Assembly (NCBI GenBank): GCA_017165825.1
Contig: CM029387.1
Span: 11,060,535-11,124,534 of the forward strand
DNA: 64,000 bases
Direction of reading: 5' to 3'
Source: Hepsetus odoe
Lineage: Eukaryota > Chordata > Actinopteri > Characiformes > Hepsetidae
Under the pieces are notes generated by a model. That model made no database searches. It was not told the DNA's origin and saw only the letters and a list, made by a program, of their open reading frames with translations. The position numbers and the translations under genes were made by a program. Of the stretch, positions 61,277-64,000 are shown in pieces. Each line of letters opens with the position of its first letter. Within the stretch, counting starts at the first letter, position 1.

Positions 61277-63949
61277 ATGCTAACTCTACTGGTGCTCACA
61301 GCTGTGGTGCTGCTAGGTGCAGGTAACATTGCCTGATTTTTAAAAATATAAAATAAAAAATATGATTAATTTATTGAAAATAATTATAGTTTACATTTTT
61401 TTGCTTGTGATTGTGATAGGTGACTTTTGTGACTTTAAACTTGATATTTGCATTTCAATAACCATTCCTAATCATAGATTTTTCAATAACTTTATTTATT
61501 TATTTAATTAGTAAAACATTTACTTCTTTAAACACAAAGTTATAATAGAGTAGCAATGGGATGCTAACGGAATTACCAAATTTACATAACGCTATTGAAA
61601 TTAATGGAATATGAGATGAGATGGCTTTTCCTTAACAATATCAAAAATTCAGATTTTATTTATTATTATAATTTTATTTGACATTTTTATTATTGTGTTT
61701 TTTTATTTTTATTAAAACTAAACACTCATCTGCTTTAGTTACTTAGTGCTATTATTGCAGATTAATATTTGGTACAAATGAGACATTTGTACCTCATTTA
61801 TTTACTTGTTATTTACATAACAAGTACATAATAGACCATCCTGTGTTTGATCTAAAATGGCCTTATTCCTAATATAGTTTATTTTCGCTTTCAAGTTTTT
61901 GTGTCAGTTTTGTGTCAATAAATATATCAAAATTCATTGCTGACACTGTCAAGCGCTTCATATACAGACCATCCATCTGCTTTAACGGCATCTGTAATCA
62001 CCACAGGTGTCCTAGCTAGTGACTTTGACTGTATCATACCTACTGTTGTCTTCTTGCTTTGGAAGATAAAACAGATAAAATCATTTGAAAAATATTCATT
62101 GGAATTAAGAAAATCCAGTACAATTTGATCTGTGGGACCTGAAAACAAATTCTAGTAATGAGACATCTTATTTGTTTATACTACTCCAATTTCCTGATAG
62201 TGAGTGTACTGAAGAGTATTTTATGGAGAGATGAATCCCCACTGGGCTACAAAATAGCAAATTGGATAGGTTTAAACTTTTTTATAACTTTGAACCAAAG
62301 TATTTAAATGTATATGTACATTTATATAATTTATATAATGTATTATATTTGATCATGCAAAATTTCACAGACTTGAACTTTAAAGACCTATTTCGCTCAA
62401 ATGAAATATAGTTACATATCTAGTGCATAATGCAACTAGCATAGTGCAAATGAAAATAAATTATCATTTCAACAATTCAATTCAGTGAAATACTCATTTA
62501 CATAAGTTGCAGATACATATGTAATTGAAAAGAGCACTGTGGCTTAAAATAAAGACAGAATTCAAGAATATTAACATATGTACATAATATGCATATTATA
62601 TCTGTTAATGTAAATTCCCACAGACTGAGGCAGAATATAGATGGGGTAATGTAATAGAACTGAGTAAATGGCTGTGGAAACATTATTGACAGCATTGTAA
62701 GAAGAAGAAGCATTGGAGATGCAGGGAGTTGCTGTTGCCAGAATTAATTAAATTAATGGATTGATGTGTATGAGAAAGTGTGTGTTATATCTGCTATAAA
62801 ATTTTGTGTTTTGTAAAGGATGTATTTTTTAAAAACGCCTCAAAGTTTCTGTTTTGTCTGATACTGTCCATGCCTAATTAATATGTGAGGAAAACCTCCT
62901 CCTCATCCACCTGTGCTTTTTTATGTGAACTCCAGCTTTGAAAATTGTAATCTGAATGAGGTTGCTTTGGTGGCTGTTAATTGTATTATTTAAATGTTCA
63001 GTACTGTGCAAAAGTCTTGTCACCTGTAATGGGGAGGTGGAGGTGTGGTTCGGACATAAACGCATAGCCAGAAATCAGGATCTCCTCTTAATTATCCAGT
63101 ATATACATAAAAGCACCCACACATGAAAGATACCCTAGTTACAGGTACACTCATACATCTACAACAACTGATGCTCTACTCTGGCACCTTGGGGTCTATA
63201 AAGCAAACCCCCAATGAGCCCAGGTGTGCTCAGTCAGAGTAGCGCGCCATCTACCGTGACATCCCCCCTCATTTTTAAAAATTTTGCATGAATCACCATG
63301 CTCATGCAAAAATACTATTTTACACAGACAGTCCCTAAAGATTCAAGATGCTAGATGAAAGGGTTCCAACCACTCAACATTCAGCATCATCAGTGTACTA
63401 ATCACTGACCTGATCATCCATACTCATCTGCTCCCATTGATTCACTACTTCATGCCTGAAATCGAAAGATTTTGTTCCGCTTAAATGAGTCATACATAGG
63501 TCATTGTGTGGCTGACAAACAGAAAACATTTCTTTGAAAGTGATCAGGTACTGGGACTGGCCTGAAAATGAGAGCCAAAAACCTTGTCCTTCAGGAAGCC
63601 TAGAGAACTGTTCCTCAGCAGTACATTAAATGTCTGTTCTTTGAAACAAAATATGAACAAATGAAGTGTAGCTGAAGGCTTTTGCGCAGAACAGTATTTG
63701 TTCGATGACGTCTCCATATTAGTTTGGTTCTTTAAACCTAAACATGTATACAAGTGAAAGTAATCTTTTAATTGTTGTGTTCCAGCACCCCAGTCAGAGG
63801 CTATAGTGATATACACAGGCTGGGAGAGGCACGCTCTGGTGGGCTCGGATATCCGGCTGTCCTGTTCTTTCTTCTCCTGGCGATGGACTTCTGAAGATGT
63901 GACCTTCTCCTGGAACTACAGATCAGATGGGGCCAAAGACAGCATCTCA
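61277..63949 (+). CDS. mpz: mpz, myelin protein zero (partial: coding exons 1-2)
   Basis: Exon 1 (61277-61322) encodes MLTLLVLTAVVLLGA, a hydrophobic signal peptide. Exon 2 (63786-63949) continues in phase and encodes the first part of the V-type Ig domain: AIVIYTGWERHALVGSDIRL, Cys42 (LSCSFF) and the core Trp58 (VTFSWNY), then SDGAKDSIS. Exon 2 ends in phase 0 after a Ser, as in mammalian MPZ (...DAIS|IFHYAKG), with donor GTATGC. P0 is the major adhesion glycoprotein of compact peripheral myelin (also CNS myelin in fish), acting by homophilic binding of this Ig domain. The remaining exons (second Cys, membrane span, basic tail) lie beyond the right edge. An MPZ-like paralogue (mpzl) is less likely given the IVIYT and W-SEDVTFSW-Y match. 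Confidence 0.92.
61323..63024 (+). other. mpz intron 1, first part
   Basis: AT-rich and free of recognised genes. A short TCAGTACTGTGCAAAAGTCT at 62999-63018 matches the terminal inverted repeat of the Tc1-type MITE at 30530 and is probably a stub. Confidence 0.55.
63025..63261 (-). mobile_element. Solo LTR in mpz intron 1
   Basis: Read on the minus strand it starts TGTCACGGTAGATGGCGCGC, continues CTGACTGAGCACACCTGGGC and ends CCACCTCCCCATTACA. This is the same start, core (GAGCACACCTG-GCTC) and end as the LTRs at 28149 and 29167, but it is shorter and diverged. Flanks TCACC and TCCCC may be a decayed 5-bp duplication. Confidence 0.75.
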
Positions 63950-64000
63950 GTATGCACACATATGCACATACAGAGACATGCATCCTTGCTCTTACTGCTA

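Overview
This is vertebrate nuclear DNA, most likely from a teleost fish. Small coding exons with GT-AG introns are spread over tens of kilobases. Simple repeats are dense, and the interspersed repeats (Tc1 transposons, RTE and L2 LINEs, tRNA-derived SINEs, hAT MITEs) are of fish type. Five protein-coding genes could be assembled exon by exon with consistent reading phase: pip4p1 (+, 1051-9821), an ETS repressor of the ERF/ETV3 group best matching etv3l (+, 18588-21596), a collagen prolyl 4-hydroxylase alpha-subunit paralogue (-, 22616-31661), lig1 (+, 38223-52548), and the first two coding exons of mpz (+, from 61277, running off the right end).

Layout. 1-690 is an RTE LINE remnant. About 890-1180 is the CpG-rich promoter and first exon of pip4p1; one of its introns (6081-7708) holds a Tc1 element with a lightly damaged transposase. 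9822-18587 is intergenic, with simple repeats, a minisatellite and an RTE 3' end. etv3l and the P4HA gene are convergent, about 1 kb apart. The P4HA gene carries in its introns a complete 1.34 kb LTR element with 5-bp target duplications, a Tc1-type MITE and a 5'-truncated retro-insert. 31662-38222 is a repeat-rich intergenic block (retro-insert, hAT MITE, L2 and RTE LINE pieces, SINEs) ending in the lig1 promoter, which has an E2F-type site. lig1 has 27 coding exons for 983 residues. 52549-61276 is intergenic, with a decayed RTE copy, a DNA transposon containing a nested SINE, and an L2 fragment. mpz intron 1 carries a solo LTR related to the complete element.

The genes do not form a pathway: a lysosomal lipid phosphatase, a transcriptional repressor, an ER collagen-modifying enzyme, a replication ligase and the main adhesion protein of peripheral myelin. 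The features most worth a second look are an 18-nt in-frame candidate microexon in the lig1 catalytic region, a GC-AG intron and a poly(A) signal overlapping the stop codon in the P4HA gene, a splice donor made of the first bases of a long GT microsatellite in etv3l, and several transposon insertions with exact target-site duplications. I see no CRISPR array, operon or other prokaryotic-style system, and no clearly novel system.
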